64,000 nt of DNA from CAZOWM01 sp964583615 (GCA_964583615.1 CAZOWM010000010.1:1-64000); one strand, 5' to 3'. Shown: positions 32,760 to 41,681, counted from the first letter of the stretch. Notes: a model not told the origin generated them from the sequence alone. Translations and numbers: made by a program.

Positions 32760-33869
32760 ATGCCTGAAGTATTAAAACAATTTTTACTGAATGATATCAT
32801 TGAGTTCGGCACATACGGTGTCAGTATTCTCGATATCTTGATCATCGTTCCCATTATTTTCGTTGATTTTACCATCTTCAGGGCAGTGAACAGACTGCTG
32901 AAGAAACGCAGGCTCCTCGAAAAACCGTTTGTGAAGGCGCTTGCAAAAGTATTCAGGTGGGTTCTTCACTTTCTCGCATTTATCGGTGTCATGAGCGTCA
33001 TCGGTGTGAAGATCGAGAACATCTTCGACTTCATCTATGCAGTGCTGAACTTCAAGCTTTTTACCATCGCAAATACCCACATCAGCCTCCTGACGATCAT
33101 CGTCATGGTCGTTGTCGTATATGTTTCTGCAAAACTCTCGAAGGTCGTCCGAAATTATTTCGACAAGTCCATTTTTCCACGTTTCAACATCGAGGAAGGG
33201 CTCCGTTTTTCTCTTTCGAAATTCGCAGGATACCTTGTCATTGCGATCGGAGTGATCATCGCGCTCCAGGGTCTCGGCGTCAAGCTCTCCGCGCTCGCAG
33301 TCTTTGCAGGAGTCCTCGGCGTTGGAATCGGGTTCGGCATGCAGAGCATCACCGCGAATATCGTCTCAGGGATCGTCATTCTTTTTGAGCGGCCCATTAA
33401 GGAGGGGGACATGATCAGGTTGAGCAATACCATCGGGGAGGTTCTCAAGATCAATCTGAGATCCTCGATCATCAGAACGATATACAACGAGCACCTGATT
33501 GTACCGAATTCAGATTTCATCAACGGTGTTGTGGAGAACATGTCCTGGGGTGACATCCGTCTCAGGCTCAGCGTGAAAGTCGGTGTTTCCTATGGGACCG
33601 ATCCTTTTGTTGTGCAGAAAGCGCTCATCGAGGCTGCGGAAAAAACGGAGAACGTCATGAACAATCCGGAACCCACGGTACTGTTCAGAGATTTCGGGGA
33701 CTCGTCGTTGAATTTCGAGCTTCTTGCGTGGATAGAAAATCCCGCACTCAGATTCATTACAGAGAGCAGCATCCGCTTTACCATCGTTGAAATTTTCAAA
33801 GAGTACGGCATTACCATTCCCTTTCCGCAGCAGGATGTGTATATCAAAACGATGCCGCGTGAACAATAA
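32760..33869 (+). CDS. MscS-family mechanosensitive channel
   Basis: Encodes 369 residues from the ATG at 32760 with AAGGAG five bases upstream. Four hydrophobic segments occupy the N-terminal half; the pore helix has the glycine/alanine-packed sequence FAGVLGVGIGFGMQSITANIVSG (described here in part), typical of MscS. The beta domain follows: ILFERPIKEGDMIRL and the C-terminal alpha/beta domain with VSYGTDP. It opens under membrane tension to release solutes during osmotic downshock. It is monocistronic. Confidence 0.92.
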   Translation: MPEVLKQFLLNDIIEFGTYGVSILDILIIVPIIFVDFTIFRAVNRLLKKRRLLEKPFVKALAKVFRWVLHFLAFIGVMSVIGVKIENIFDFIYAVLNFKLFTIANTHISLLTIIVMVVVVYVSAKLSKVVRNYFDKSIFPRFNIEEGLRFSLSKFAGYLVIAIGVIIALQGLGVKLSALAVFAGVLGVGIGFGMQSITANIVSGIVILFERPIKEGDMIRLSNTIGEVLKINLRSSIIRTIYNEHLIVPNSDFINGVVENMSWGDIRLRLSVKVGVSYGTDPFVVQKALIEAAEKTENVMNNPEPTVLFRDFGDSSLNFELLAWIENPALRFITESSIRFTIVEIFKEYGITIPFPQQDVYIKTMPREQ

Positions 33870-33931
33870 AAAGATGTTTATATATACATCATTTGTATAA
33901 GTACAATTTATCGAACTCCGCGCTGAAAATG

Positions 33932-33961
33932 TTGTCCTTTTCCCCTCCCCAGTCTTAGAAT
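33932..33961 (+). promoter_or_regulatory. Candidate promoter of the cysteate-synthase-like gene
   Basis: TTGTCC (33932-33937), 18 bp, then TAGAAT (33956-33961), 39 bp upstream of the ATG. AAGGAGG precedes the start codon. Confidence 0.4.
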
Positions 33962-33999
33962 ATTTCATCATAGATTTCGTTCTTCACAAGGAGGTAAAG

Positions 34000-35286
34000 A
34001 TGGGGAAATATACGTTGAAATGCCTTGCGTGTGAAAAGGAATACGAAGACGACTTCTTCAGGCTCGAATGTGACAATCGGCATGTTCCCTCCCTTCTCAG
34101 AACGGAGTATGAAAAGGATAAAATCAATGTAAAGGAAGACAGGCCGGGTATGTTCAAATTCGAAGACTTTCTGCCTGTAAGCCGCACGCTCGACGTAAAA
34201 GGCGCTCCTGTGACGTACAGAAGCGAGCAGCTTGCGAAGTACCTCGGACTAGAGAATCTTTTCATTATTTTCAACGGCTACTGGCCGGAGAAGGGTGCGT
34301 ATATGGAGACCGCTTCCTTCAAGGAGCTCGAGGCGCCCTCCGTGCTGGGCAGAATACCGGAAAACTGTACAGACACCATCGTGGTGGCATCTGCAGGAAA
34401 TACCGGCCGGGCATTCGCATATGTCTGTTCCCGAAACCATATTCCTCTCGTGCTCGTCGTACCGGAGGAAAACAAAGATGAAATCTGGTCCACAGAGCCG
34501 TACAACTCGAACGTCAGGCTTGTGTGTGCGGGCGGCAACAGCGACTATACAGATGCAATCATGCTCGCAGGCAAGATGACCGGATTGAAGGGATTTTTCC
34601 CGGAAGGCGGGGCAAAAAACGTTGCGCGCAGAGATGGGATGGCAACCACTGTCCTCGATGCGGCCCACAGAATGAAAAAAATCCCGGACCATTACTTTCA
34701 GGCGGTTGGTTCAGGAACAGGGGGCATTGCTGCATGGGAGTCCTACGTGCGGCTCCGTGAAGACGGAAGCTACGGTGATGGAAAGATGACGCTTCACCTG
34801 TCTCAGAATGCTCCCTTTACACCGATCACGGATGCATGGAACGGAGGGCAGAGGTCATTTCCGGAGCTGGATGAAAAACGTGCCAAGGAAGATATACGGC
34901 GGATAAAGGCGCACGTTCTCAGCAACAGAAAACCACCATACTCGATTAAGGGCGGAGTGTTTGACGTAATGTCGGACTCTTCGGGGCGAATGTACTCCGT
35001 GACGAACGAAGAAGTGATCAAGGCGCAGGAGCTCTTCGCCCATTATGAGAAAATCGATATTCACCCTGCAGCCGGCGTTGCACTCGGTTCACTCATACAG
35101 GCGAAAGAACAAAAACTCATACGGAGCCACGATTACATTGCGCTGAACGTGACAGGCGGAGGAGAAGATCGGGTAAAAGATGAACTCCAGATTCACTTTC
35201 TCGAGCCTCTGGTTACATTTACCGATGAGGAGATACATTGTGACGGAATCGAAGAAATGCTTCAGGACATTCTTGTTACATACTGA
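34000..35286 (+). CDS. Cysteate synthase-like PLP enzyme (threonine synthase fold)
   Basis: Encodes 428 residues. It begins with a short Cys-containing segment (KCLACEKEYED) and then a fold-type II PLP domain: NGYWPEKGAYMETASFKELEA carries the likely Schiff-base lysine (SFK), VASAGNTGRAFAYV binds the PLP phosphate, and GSGTGGIAAWE and NVTGGG lie further on. This pattern matches cysteate synthase of methanogens (phosphoserine plus sulfite to L-cysteate, for coenzyme M) better than threonine synthase, which would have DEGRNPTGSFKDRG. Threonine synthase paralogue with another substrate is the alternative. The following two genes suggest a sulfur/sulfonate role. Confidence 0.72.
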   Translation: MGKYTLKCLACEKEYEDDFFRLECDNRHVPSLLRTEYEKDKINVKEDRPGMFKFEDFLPVSRTLDVKGAPVTYRSEQLAKYLGLENLFIIFNGYWPEKGAYMETASFKELEAPSVLGRIPENCTDTIVVASAGNTGRAFAYVCSRNHIPLVLVVPEENKDEIWSTEPYNSNVRLVCAGGNSDYTDAIMLAGKMTGLKGFFPEGGAKNVARRDGMATTVLDAAHRMKKIPDHYFQAVGSGTGGIAAWESYVRLREDGSYGDGKMTLHLSQNAPFTPITDAWNGGQRSFPELDEKRAKEDIRRIKAHVLSNRKPPYSIKGGVFDVMSDSSGRMYSVTNEEVIKAQELFAHYEKIDIHPAAGVALGSLIQAKEQKLIRSHDYIALNVTGGGEDRVKDELQIHFLEPLVTFTDEEIHCDGIEEMLQDILVTY

Positions 35287-35485
35287 TGTGTGACCCGTTG
35301 AAGCCGGAAAGCACAGCTCGCCAACCCAGACACAAAAAAAGCGGGTAAATGAATTGACACCTTTTGTGGCGCTTCTCTCAGATAAAATTTCATTATGAAT
35401 CATTAATAATAATAATTTTTATTTATTTGATTTATTTTATCACAAATATCATCATTGTGTGCATCTCAATGAAAAGGAGGTTTGT

Positions 35486-35617
35486 ATGCCTGAACGTGTA
35501 CACGAAAAAAGAAGAATAAAGAGGAAAAAGGTCGGAGTTGACTGGTGGGCGGTCATCTGTGCCATCGTTGCCCTTTTGGTGGTAAAACTGGGCATCGTGC
35601 AGAAAATTCCGTGGTAA
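35486..35617 (+). CDS. 43-residue single-pass membrane protein next to the exporter
   Basis: A short gene: ATG at 35486 with AAAAGGAGG five to six bases upstream, TAA at 35615-35617. Residues 1-16 are very basic (EKRRIKRKKVG) and would stay in the cytoplasm; residues 18-38 (DWWAVICAIVALLVVKLGIV) form one transmembrane helix ending IPW. The DWWAV motif at the membrane edge resembles the first helix of long YeiH-family (Cons_hypoth698) exporters, so it may be a separately encoded helix of the transporter at 35634. The gap to that gene is 16 nt. Its strong ribosome-binding site supports real translation. Confidence 0.72.
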   Translation: MPERVHEKRRIKRKKVGVDWWAVICAIVALLVVKLGIVQKIPW

Positions 35618-35633
35618 AAAAGAGGGTTCATCC

Positions 35634-36713
35634 ATGAGAGAACGTAACAAATTTGTACGAAATGCGCTGGAGTATGTTCCAGGTATTGCCATGCTCGCGG
35701 TCATCGGACTCTGCGGCAAGTACTTGGAACGTGTGGTTGCCTCAGTGCTCAGTGATTCTGCCCGTGTTGTTTCAAGTGACATGTATATTCTTTTTGCCAT
35801 CATCATTGGAATCATCGTCGGAAACCTCGTAAAAATGCCTTCAATATTCAGGAAGGGAATTGCCACGTACGAGTTCTGGCTGAAATTCGGGGTTGTGCTC
35901 ATCGGCGCGAAGCTGGCGATCCAGGAGCTCTTCCTTCTCGGAAGCCTCGGGATAGTGCTTGTTGTGCTCGAAATCATTGCCTCGATCCTCATCGTACGGC
36001 TGGTATCGAGAAGATTCCGGCTCTCTGAGAAGCTCTCCAGCCTCATTTCCATCGGCGTCGGGATCTGCGGCGTGTCGGCGATTGTGGGGTGCGCTCCCGC
36101 AATCGATGCGGAAGAAAAGGATTCCAGCTATGCGATTGCAATCATTCTTATATTCGGAGCGATGGCACTCGTGCTGTATCCTGCCATAGGTAAGCTCCTC
36201 GACATGACCGACAAGAGTTTCGGCATGTGGGCGGGGCTTGCGGTGGACAACACAGCAGAAGCCGTGGCAACAGGGCACATCTACTCCGAGACCGCAGGGA
36301 AGTACGCCACTATGACAAAGCTCATGAGGAATGCGCTCATGGGTATCACCATTCTCGGATTTGCTGTCTATTATGCCAGAAAAGGGCTCGCCAAGGACAT
36401 TCAGCACAAGGGAAAGTTCCTCTGGGAGAAATTTCCCAAGTTCGTGATCGGATTCATCCTTTTCACGATACTGGCTTCCATCCGGTTCGAGAACGGGTAC
36501 GTGCTCCTCACGAAGGAGCAGATCGGTGCGCTGAAGAACCTCTACAAGTGGGCGTTCATGCTCACCTTTGCAGGTGTCGGGCTTTCGACGAGCATCAGGG
36601 ACATGAAAGGAACGGGATTCAAACCTTTCGCGGTAGGAATCACCACCGAACTGGGAGTGGGTCTCTTTACTCTCGTGCTGATATTTCTCCTGAACTTCTC
36701 CGGAATGCTGTAA
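35634..36713 (+). CDS. YeiH-family putative sulfate/sulfite exporter (UPF0324)
   Basis: Encodes 359 residues with about ten hydrophobic helices. Family motifs: GIIVGNLVKMP, FWLKFGVVLIGAKL, GVGICGVSAIVGCAPAI (the conserved GICG.SAI.A region) and WAGLAVDNTAEAVATGHIYS. The family (Cons_hypoth698/YeiH) is proposed to export sulfate or sulfite and is found next to sulfonate-degrading enzymes in some bacteria. The upstream cysteate-synthase-like gene and small membrane gene fit a sulfur role; the actual substrate is not proven. A strong terminator follows. Confidence 0.88.
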   Translation: MRERNKFVRNALEYVPGIAMLAVIGLCGKYLERVVASVLSDSARVVSSDMYILFAIIIGIIVGNLVKMPSIFRKGIATYEFWLKFGVVLIGAKLAIQELFLLGSLGIVLVVLEIIASILIVRLVSRRFRLSEKLSSLISIGVGICGVSAIVGCAPAIDAEEKDSSYAIAIILIFGAMALVLYPAIGKLLDMTDKSFGMWAGLAVDNTAEAVATGHIYSETAGKYATMTKLMRNALMGITILGFAVYYARKGLAKDIQHKGKFLWEKFPKFVIGFILFTILASIRFENGYVLLTKEQIGALKNLYKWAFMLTFAGVGLSTSIRDMKGTGFKPFAVGITTELGVGLFTLVLIFLLNFSGML

Positions 36714-36732
36714 GCTGTACTGCAGAAAAAAG

Positions 36733-36780
36733 GGGGTGCACACCCCGTGTGTGTGAAGGCGGCCGTGAAGGCCGCCTTTT
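36733..36780 (+). terminator. Double-hairpin terminator after the exporter gene
   Basis: A first palindrome GGGGTG/CACCCC (36733-36746) is followed by AAGGCGGCC (36756-36764), a 5-nt loop and GGCCGCC (36770-36776) with four T. It separates the exporter gene from the convergent permease gene and may serve both strands. Confidence 0.85.
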
Positions 36781-36788
36781 CTTGATAC

Positions 36789-37877
36789 CTACATACCGAA
36801 CTTCCGCCTTCGCCACTGGTCAAAAATGACAACTGCAACGATGACGATCCCCATGACCACGCGCTGCCAGAAAGCAGAGACATTGAGCAGGTTCAGCCCG
36901 TTTCCCAGAACTCCCATGATAATTGCGCCGATCAGGCTTCCGATAATGCTCCCTTCACCGCCAAAGAGGTTTGTGCCGCCGATAACCACAGCTGCGATGC
37001 ATTTTAGTTCCACACCGGTTGCCATAAGAGCGTTTGCGGAATTCATACGGCCTGTCAGCACGATGCCCGCAACAGCCCCCATCATCCCCATGATGGTATA
37101 GGTGGCGATTTTTATCCGGTCTACCTTGAGTCCGGAAACTCTCGACGCTTCCTTGTTGCCGCCGATGGCAAGTATCGATCTTCCCAGTACCGTCTGACTG
37201 AGGATAAGCCAACCGATGCCGACCATAATGAACGCGATCAGGGGGCCTGTGGGAATACCAGCAACCTCCTTTCCCCCCATCCAGATGATGGGTTCCGGAA
37301 GATACCCTTTCAGCTCGGTTGCGGTCAAGTGCGAGGGGATGGGGAGCCCTCCGGTTACCAGAAGAGCCACTCCCCGCGCAGCTTCCATCATTCCGAGTGT
37401 TGCAACGAAGTCGGGGATTCGTCCTTTTGCGATTACAAGGCCGTTGATGGTACCGGCGATTGTACCGACGAGAAAGCCGGCAAACACCGCAAGCCACACA
37501 TTGATGGGACCGAAGGTTGTTCCAATGAACGTAATTTCCTGTGTGGCAAGAACTGCCATGATTGATGCAGACACTGCCATTATCGCGCCTACAGAGAGGT
37601 CGATTCCCGCGCCGATGATCACCATGGTCTGGCCTACTGCAAGTATGATGAGATAGGCGTTCTGCTGCCCAATGTTCTTCAGGTTGTCGATGGATGCAAA
37701 GTGCGGTGAAGCGATAGAGAAGTACACTACAAGCAGAAGGAGAGCGATTATCGGACCGCCCTGTAGAAGCGTTGCCCAGCTGAACTTACTCAGGCCCATA
37801 CTTCGTATCATACGCGTCAAAACAGATACGCTTTCACCGGGGTTTCTTTCTTCCTTCGAAGATTGGCGCATTCTCAT
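36789..37877 (-). CDS. Ribose-type ABC transporter permease
   Basis: Encodes 362 residues with about nine or ten membrane helices and the carbohydrate-uptake (CUT2) permease pattern: VGQTMVIIGAGIDLSVGAIM, NGLVIAKGRIPDFVATLGMM and AVVIGGTNLFGGEGSIIGSLIGA. It forms the inner-membrane channel for the sugar delivered by the binding protein encoded at 40223. The start ATG overlaps the stop of the ATPase gene by 4 nt. An N-terminal extension of about 35 polar residues precedes the first helix. Last gene of the operon. Confidence 0.92.
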   Translation of the reverse strand: MRMRQSSKEERNPGESVSVLTRMIRSMGLSKFSWATLLQGGPIIALLLLVVYFSIASPHFASIDNLKNIGQQNAYLIILAVGQTMVIIGAGIDLSVGAIMAVSASIMAVLATQEITFIGTTFGPINVWLAVFAGFLVGTIAGTINGLVIAKGRIPDFVATLGMMEAARGVALLVTGGLPIPSHLTATELKGYLPEPIIWMGGKEVAGIPTGPLIAFIMVGIGWLILSQTVLGRSILAIGGNKEASRVSGLKVDRIKIATYTIMGMMGAVAGIVLTGRMNSANALMATGVELKCIAAVVIGGTNLFGGEGSIIGSLIGAIIMGVLGNGLNLLNVSAFWQRVVMGIVIVAVVIFDQWRRRKFGM

Positions 37878-39370
37878 TCTCCTCCAATAACTGCGTATCT
37901 TAGAATATCCTCCTGAGTGGCTTCTCCTCTTTTAAGCTCCGCTGTTATGCTCCCGCGGCACATGACGAGAATTCGATCCGCGATCGCCATCACTTCGGGA
38001 AGTTCAGAGGAGATCATGATGATTCCGACTCCTTGTTTTACGAGCTGACTCATCAGCCTGAACACTTCCGTTTTTGAACCGACGTCTATCCCCCTCGTGG
38101 GTTCGTCGAAGATCATGATTCTGGAATTGCTGCAGATCCACTTCGCGAGCGCGACCTTCTGCTGGTTTCCGCCGCTGAGGAACTCGACTTTCTGATGCAC
38201 CCCGGAAGTGTGGATATTGAGCTCTCTTATGAATCTTTCCGACAAGCTTCTTTCGTTTCGCCTTTGGAGAAATCCGAAGCGCCGAAGCCGGCCGAGGCTT
38301 GCGAGCGTGATGTTCGCCGATACATGGAGCCTGGGAACCAGGCCGTTTTTTCTATTCTCCGTGAGGTATCCGAGCCCGAGTTCGATCGCGTCCCAGGGGG
38401 ATGAAATGCTTACCTCTCTCCCGTCGATGTAGATACTCCCGCTGTCGATTTTATCGATCCCGAAGAGAGCGCGTGCGAACTCCGTCCGGCCCGCCCCCAT
38501 CAGGCCGGAGATGCCCAGTATCTCTCCCTCATGCAGGCTCAGATTTATATTATACAGCTTTCCTTCGGCGTTGAGGTTCTCTATCCTCAGGATTTCCTTC
38601 CCTATTTCTACTGTTTCCTTTGGGAACTGTTCTTTGAGCTCGCGGCCGACCATCATCTTTATCAGCGTGCCCTCATCCGATTCTTGAACGTTCAGGGTGC
38701 CCATTTTTTTTCCGTCCCTGAGTACTGTTACACGCTGACCGATATGCGGGACTTCATCGAGGCGGTGAGACACATACACGATTCCGACGCCTCTTTTCCG
38801 CAGACGTCTGATAATGTCGAACAGCCTCTCACGTTCCTCCGCGGAAAGGGCTGAGGTGGGTTCATCGAGGAGGAGTATGCGCACATTAATCGAAAGCGCC
38901 TTCGCAATCTCAACAAGCTGCCTCTCTGCCATTCCAAGAGTCCTGACTCTCTGTTTCGGATCCACGTGCACGTCGAAGTCTCTGAAAAGGCTTTGCGTTT
39001 CCTCATACAACCGTGTCCAGTGCACGGTACCTGTCGAATGCTTCGGGAGCCTTCCCAGATAGATATTTTCCGCAACGCTGATACTCGTCACCAGGCTCAG
39101 CTCCTGGTACACCATTCCGATTCCCAGCTCCCGCGCGTGGTGGGGATTTTCTATCTCAACTTCTTCTTCTTCCAGGAATATTTTTCCGCCGTCCTTGGGC
39201 AGGGTTCCACTGAATATTTTCATAAGGGTCGATTTCCCCGCTCCATTTTCACCGAGGAGCACATGCACTTCTCCTGCCTTGAGGTCGAAGTCAACATCTT
39301 CCAGCGCGTGAACCCCGGGGAACTTTTTGTCGATGGCTTCAGCTTTCAGGAGATAGTCCTCCACTTTCAT
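37874..39370 (-). CDS. Ribose-type ABC transporter ATPase (two domains)
   Basis: Encodes 498 residues from the ATG at 39370 with AGGAG seven bases upstream; an upstream ATG at 39397 is less likely. Two ATPase halves: the first with Walker A GENGAGKSTLMK and LSAEERERLF-linked Walker B ILLLDEPTSAL; the second with ISGLMGAGRTEFARALF and signature LSGGNQQK plus IMIFDEPTRGID. This duplicated form defines the CUT2 family (RbsA/AraG/XylG). It powers import of a monosaccharide or sugar alcohol. Confidence 0.93.
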   Translation of the reverse strand: MKVEDYLLKAEAIDKKFPGVHALEDVDFDLKAGEVHVLLGENGAGKSTLMKIFSGTLPKDGGKIFLEEEEVEIENPHHARELGIGMVYQELSLVTSISVAENIYLGRLPKHSTGTVHWTRLYEETQSLFRDFDVHVDPKQRVRTLGMAERQLVEIAKALSINVRILLLDEPTSALSAEERERLFDIIRRLRKRGVGIVYVSHRLDEVPHIGQRVTVLRDGKKMGTLNVQESDEGTLIKMMVGRELKEQFPKETVEIGKEILRIENLNAEGKLYNINLSLHEGEILGISGLMGAGRTEFARALFGIDKIDSGSIYIDGREVSISSPWDAIELGLGYLTENRKNGLVPRLHVSANITLASLGRLRRFGFLQRRNERSLSERFIRELNIHTSGVHQKVEFLSGGNQQKVALAKWICSNSRIMIFDEPTRGIDVGSKTEVFRLMSQLVKQGVGIIMISSELPEVMAIADRILVMCRGSITAELKRGEATQEDILRYAVIGGE

Positions 39371-39393
39371 ACCCTTGCTCCTGTGATGGATGG

Positions 39394-40155
39394 TCACAAC
39401 GCGGTGTAACCGCCGTCAATGCTCAGAGCCGTACCGATCGTGTACTTCGCTTCATCGGATGCGAGAAATAAAATACCCGCCGCGATCTCTTCAGGTTTTC
39501 CCATTCGCTTCAAAGGCCTGTCCTCGGAAAGCTCCCTCAGTGTGGTCTCGGGGTCTTCAGAGCTGTTGATGACCTTTTCCACGAGAGGAGTAAATACTCT
39601 TCCCGGACACACACAGTTGACCCTGATATTCTTATCGGCAAAATCCACAGCCGAGCTCTTTGTGAATGCAACGACTCCGCTTTTTGAAACATTGTACGCC
39701 ACCTGATTACGTATTGCAACGAGCCCTGCTTCGGAAGCGATGTTCACGATACTCCCCCCTCCGGTTTTCACCATCTCCGGAATACAGTACTTCGTGCAGA
39801 GAAACACGCCAACGAGATTCACGCTCAGAATTCTGTCCCACTCCTGCTCGCTCGTGTCAACAGCGGTTCCGGTTGTAAAAATTCCCGCAACATTCACGAG
39901 AATGTCGATTCGAGAATACGCGGAAACCGCAAAACGCACCATGTTCTGTACATCCGCGGTCTTTGATACGTCGGTGCGGACAAAGGCTGCGTCCCCGCCT
40001 TTGCTCCGGATACGCTCCACGGTGTCATTTCCCGCTTTAGTATCGATATCGGCAGCCACCACATGCGCACCCTCGTCTGCAAAAAGCAGCGCTGTTGTTT
40101 TTCCAATTCCTGATCCCGATCCGGTGATAATAGCGCTCTTGTGCGCAAGTTTCAT
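39394..40155 (-). CDS. SDR dehydrogenase inside the sugar ABC operon
   Basis: Encodes 253 residues from the ATG at 40155 (GGGGAG upstream). Rossmann motif TGSGSGIG, NVAG, catalytic Ser in NIASEAG and YNVSK; AADID indicates NAD preference. The C terminus FLASDEAKYTIGTALSIDGGYTAL is canonical. It sits between the binding-protein gene and the ATPase gene, an unusual place, so it probably oxidises the imported substrate, likely a sugar or polyol, immediately after uptake. It is not closely similar to the SDR at 10336. Confidence 0.9.
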   Translation of the reverse strand: MKLAHKSAIITGSGSGIGKTTALLFADEGAHVVAADIDTKAGNDTVERIRSKGGDAAFVRTDVSKTADVQNMVRFAVSAYSRIDILVNVAGIFTTGTAVDTSEQEWDRILSVNLVGVFLCTKYCIPEMVKTGGGSIVNIASEAGLVAIRNQVAYNVSKSGVVAFTKSSAVDFADKNIRVNCVCPGRVFTPLVEKVINSSEDPETTLRELSEDRPLKRMGKPEEIAAGILFLASDEAKYTIGTALSIDGGYTAL

Positions 40156-40222
40156 CTTTTCTCCCCGTTCGCACGGATGGGGATGGATGCTCGAAGCCGC
40201 CATCCACCCCCACCGTTTTTCA

Positions 40223-41419
40223 CTACTTCCGCGGTGAACCGCCTTCCTTGATTATATCCCACTCTATGGGCTCCAAAGCGGGATTCGGATAGAAGAGCCG
40301 AGCGTTGTCCTTGTACATCGTTCTTGGCCGTATGTCGAATATATAGGGAACTTCACCGCCGAGCGCGAGTGTCACTGCAAACTCCGTTCCGTACCACCCC
40401 CATTCCGGAAAACCATGGTGAGTTTCGGCTATCATCTTTCCTTCAGCGACACGGTCAGCGGACTCAGGCGTTACATCATTGGTGAAAATCGCAACATACT
40501 TGTCACCGATATCGCCCATGCCCGCGATCTCGAGCCGGCCTTTCCCTTCGCATGCGAGCATCGCTCCAAGACCCATTTCATTGGAGGCAGCCCATATCGC
40601 ATCGAGTGTGCCTGGAGGGTTGGCGGTGAGAAAATCTTCCGCAGCCTGTATTCCCTTCTCCCGGTTCCAGTCCGCGGGAAGAGTGCCGACGATTTCTATC
40701 CCTGGAAAGGGGTCGACAACCTCGTGAAACCCGTTGAGCCTGGCCGTAGAGAAAAACCCTCCAGCAATTCCCTCGATAATTGCCACCCGTGCTTTGATAT
40801 TGGAATTCGCGGGGTAAACGTCCTCATACAGGTCCTTCCACCAGGCAAGATCGAGATAGGTATCGCCGTCTACGTCCACATTGGGTCCCTTGCCCAGCAC
40901 ACCCGGCCCTCCGAAGTAATCGAGAAGTGCATATGCGGAGATTCTTCCCGCATCCGTGTTGTCAAAACCGATGTAGGATGCAACATCAACACCGGGAATG
41001 GGCTCAAGAAGATTGACAATGATCACAGGAATTCCCTGTTCGTTTGCCTTTTTGATCGTGGGTTTTATCACCTCGACTTCGATTGGAGAGATCGCGATGA
41101 CGTCGACTTTTCTCTGAACATAATCTTCGATGATTGCGACTTGGTCGGCGAATGCGACATGCGTTGCGGGTGACTGAGAAATGACCTCCACTTCGATCCC
41201 GTTCTCCCGCGCGTCTTCGGCGCTTTTCTCGAAGTAATCTGTTGCTGTTTTAAATACACCGGTGATGTCGGGCGGGGTCCAGCCGATTGTAATTTTCTCA
41301 GGCGCTTTCCTTCTTGATGAAGCAGCCAACCGCGCATCGTGGTGCTGTGCAACGAAGATACACACGAGCGCAAGCACAACTAGCGTTGAAATTGCGAGCA
41401 GTTTCATTTTTTTTGCCAT
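40223..41419 (-). CDS. Periplasmic sugar-binding protein of the CUT2 importer
   Basis: Encodes 398 residues with GGAGAAGG before the ATG. Residues 1-24 are a signal peptide (KLLAISTLVVLALVCIFV); a lipobox is doubtful. The mature part opens KITIGWTPPDITGVFKTATDYFEKSA in the type I binding-protein fold (RbsB-like), with AFADQVAIIEDYVQRKVDVIAISP, VASYIGFDNTDAGR and AIWAASNEMGLGAML. It is larger than RbsB and has a long loop (DVDGDTYLDLAWWKDLYED), suggesting an unusual sugar or sugar-acid ligand. First gene of the operon, with a promoter region flanked by inverted repeats. Confidence 0.9.
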   Translation of the reverse strand: MAKKMKLLAISTLVVLALVCIFVAQHHDARLAASSRRKAPEKITIGWTPPDITGVFKTATDYFEKSAEDARENGIEVEVISQSPATHVAFADQVAIIEDYVQRKVDVIAISPIEVEVIKPTIKKANEQGIPVIIVNLLEPIPGVDVASYIGFDNTDAGRISAYALLDYFGGPGVLGKGPNVDVDGDTYLDLAWWKDLYEDVYPANSNIKARVAIIEGIAGGFFSTARLNGFHEVVDPFPGIEIVGTLPADWNREKGIQAAEDFLTANPPGTLDAIWAASNEMGLGAMLACEGKGRLEIAGMGDIGDKYVAIFTNDVTPESADRVAEGKMIAETHHGFPEWGWYGTEFAVTLALGGEVPYIFDIRPRTMYKDNARLFYPNPALEPIEWDIIKEGGSPRK

Positions 41420-41452
41420 TTCCTTCTCCTTTATGGTAGATTTATAGTGGAT

Positions 41453-41558
41453 TATGTGTAGTATTGAGGTGACAAGAAGAATGTGTAACAGTAGAAGTGT
41501 ATTTCTTTATGCCGTGTCTTGATGAAAATGTGAAATAGAGACCCGCTTACTACACATA
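41453..41558. promoter_or_regulatory. Two inverted 11-bp elements upstream of the sugar importer
   Basis: TATGTGTAGTA (41453-41463) and its exact reverse complement TACTACACATA (41548-41558) lie 95 bp apart in the promoter region of the binding-protein gene. A looser repeat GAAAATGTG (41524-41532) / CACATATTTTC is also present. The spacing could allow DNA looping by a LacI-type or similar regulator, but no regulator gene lies in this operon. Confidence 0.55.
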
Positions 41559-41681
41559 TTTTCATGGAGAAAAACTCTCTTTTCTCGCACGGAACGCATA
41601 TTATTGTATACCTTTTACATCCTGTGTCAAATATATTCTTTTTGCTGACAGGCGAATCGTTAAGAGATGGGGGTAACTGAA

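Noticed and set aside
35841..36743. Minus-strand open frame of 300 codons opposite the exporter gene
   Set aside because: Histidine/glutamate-rich shadow of a membrane-protein gene; the plus strand has clear family motifs and a ribosome-binding site.
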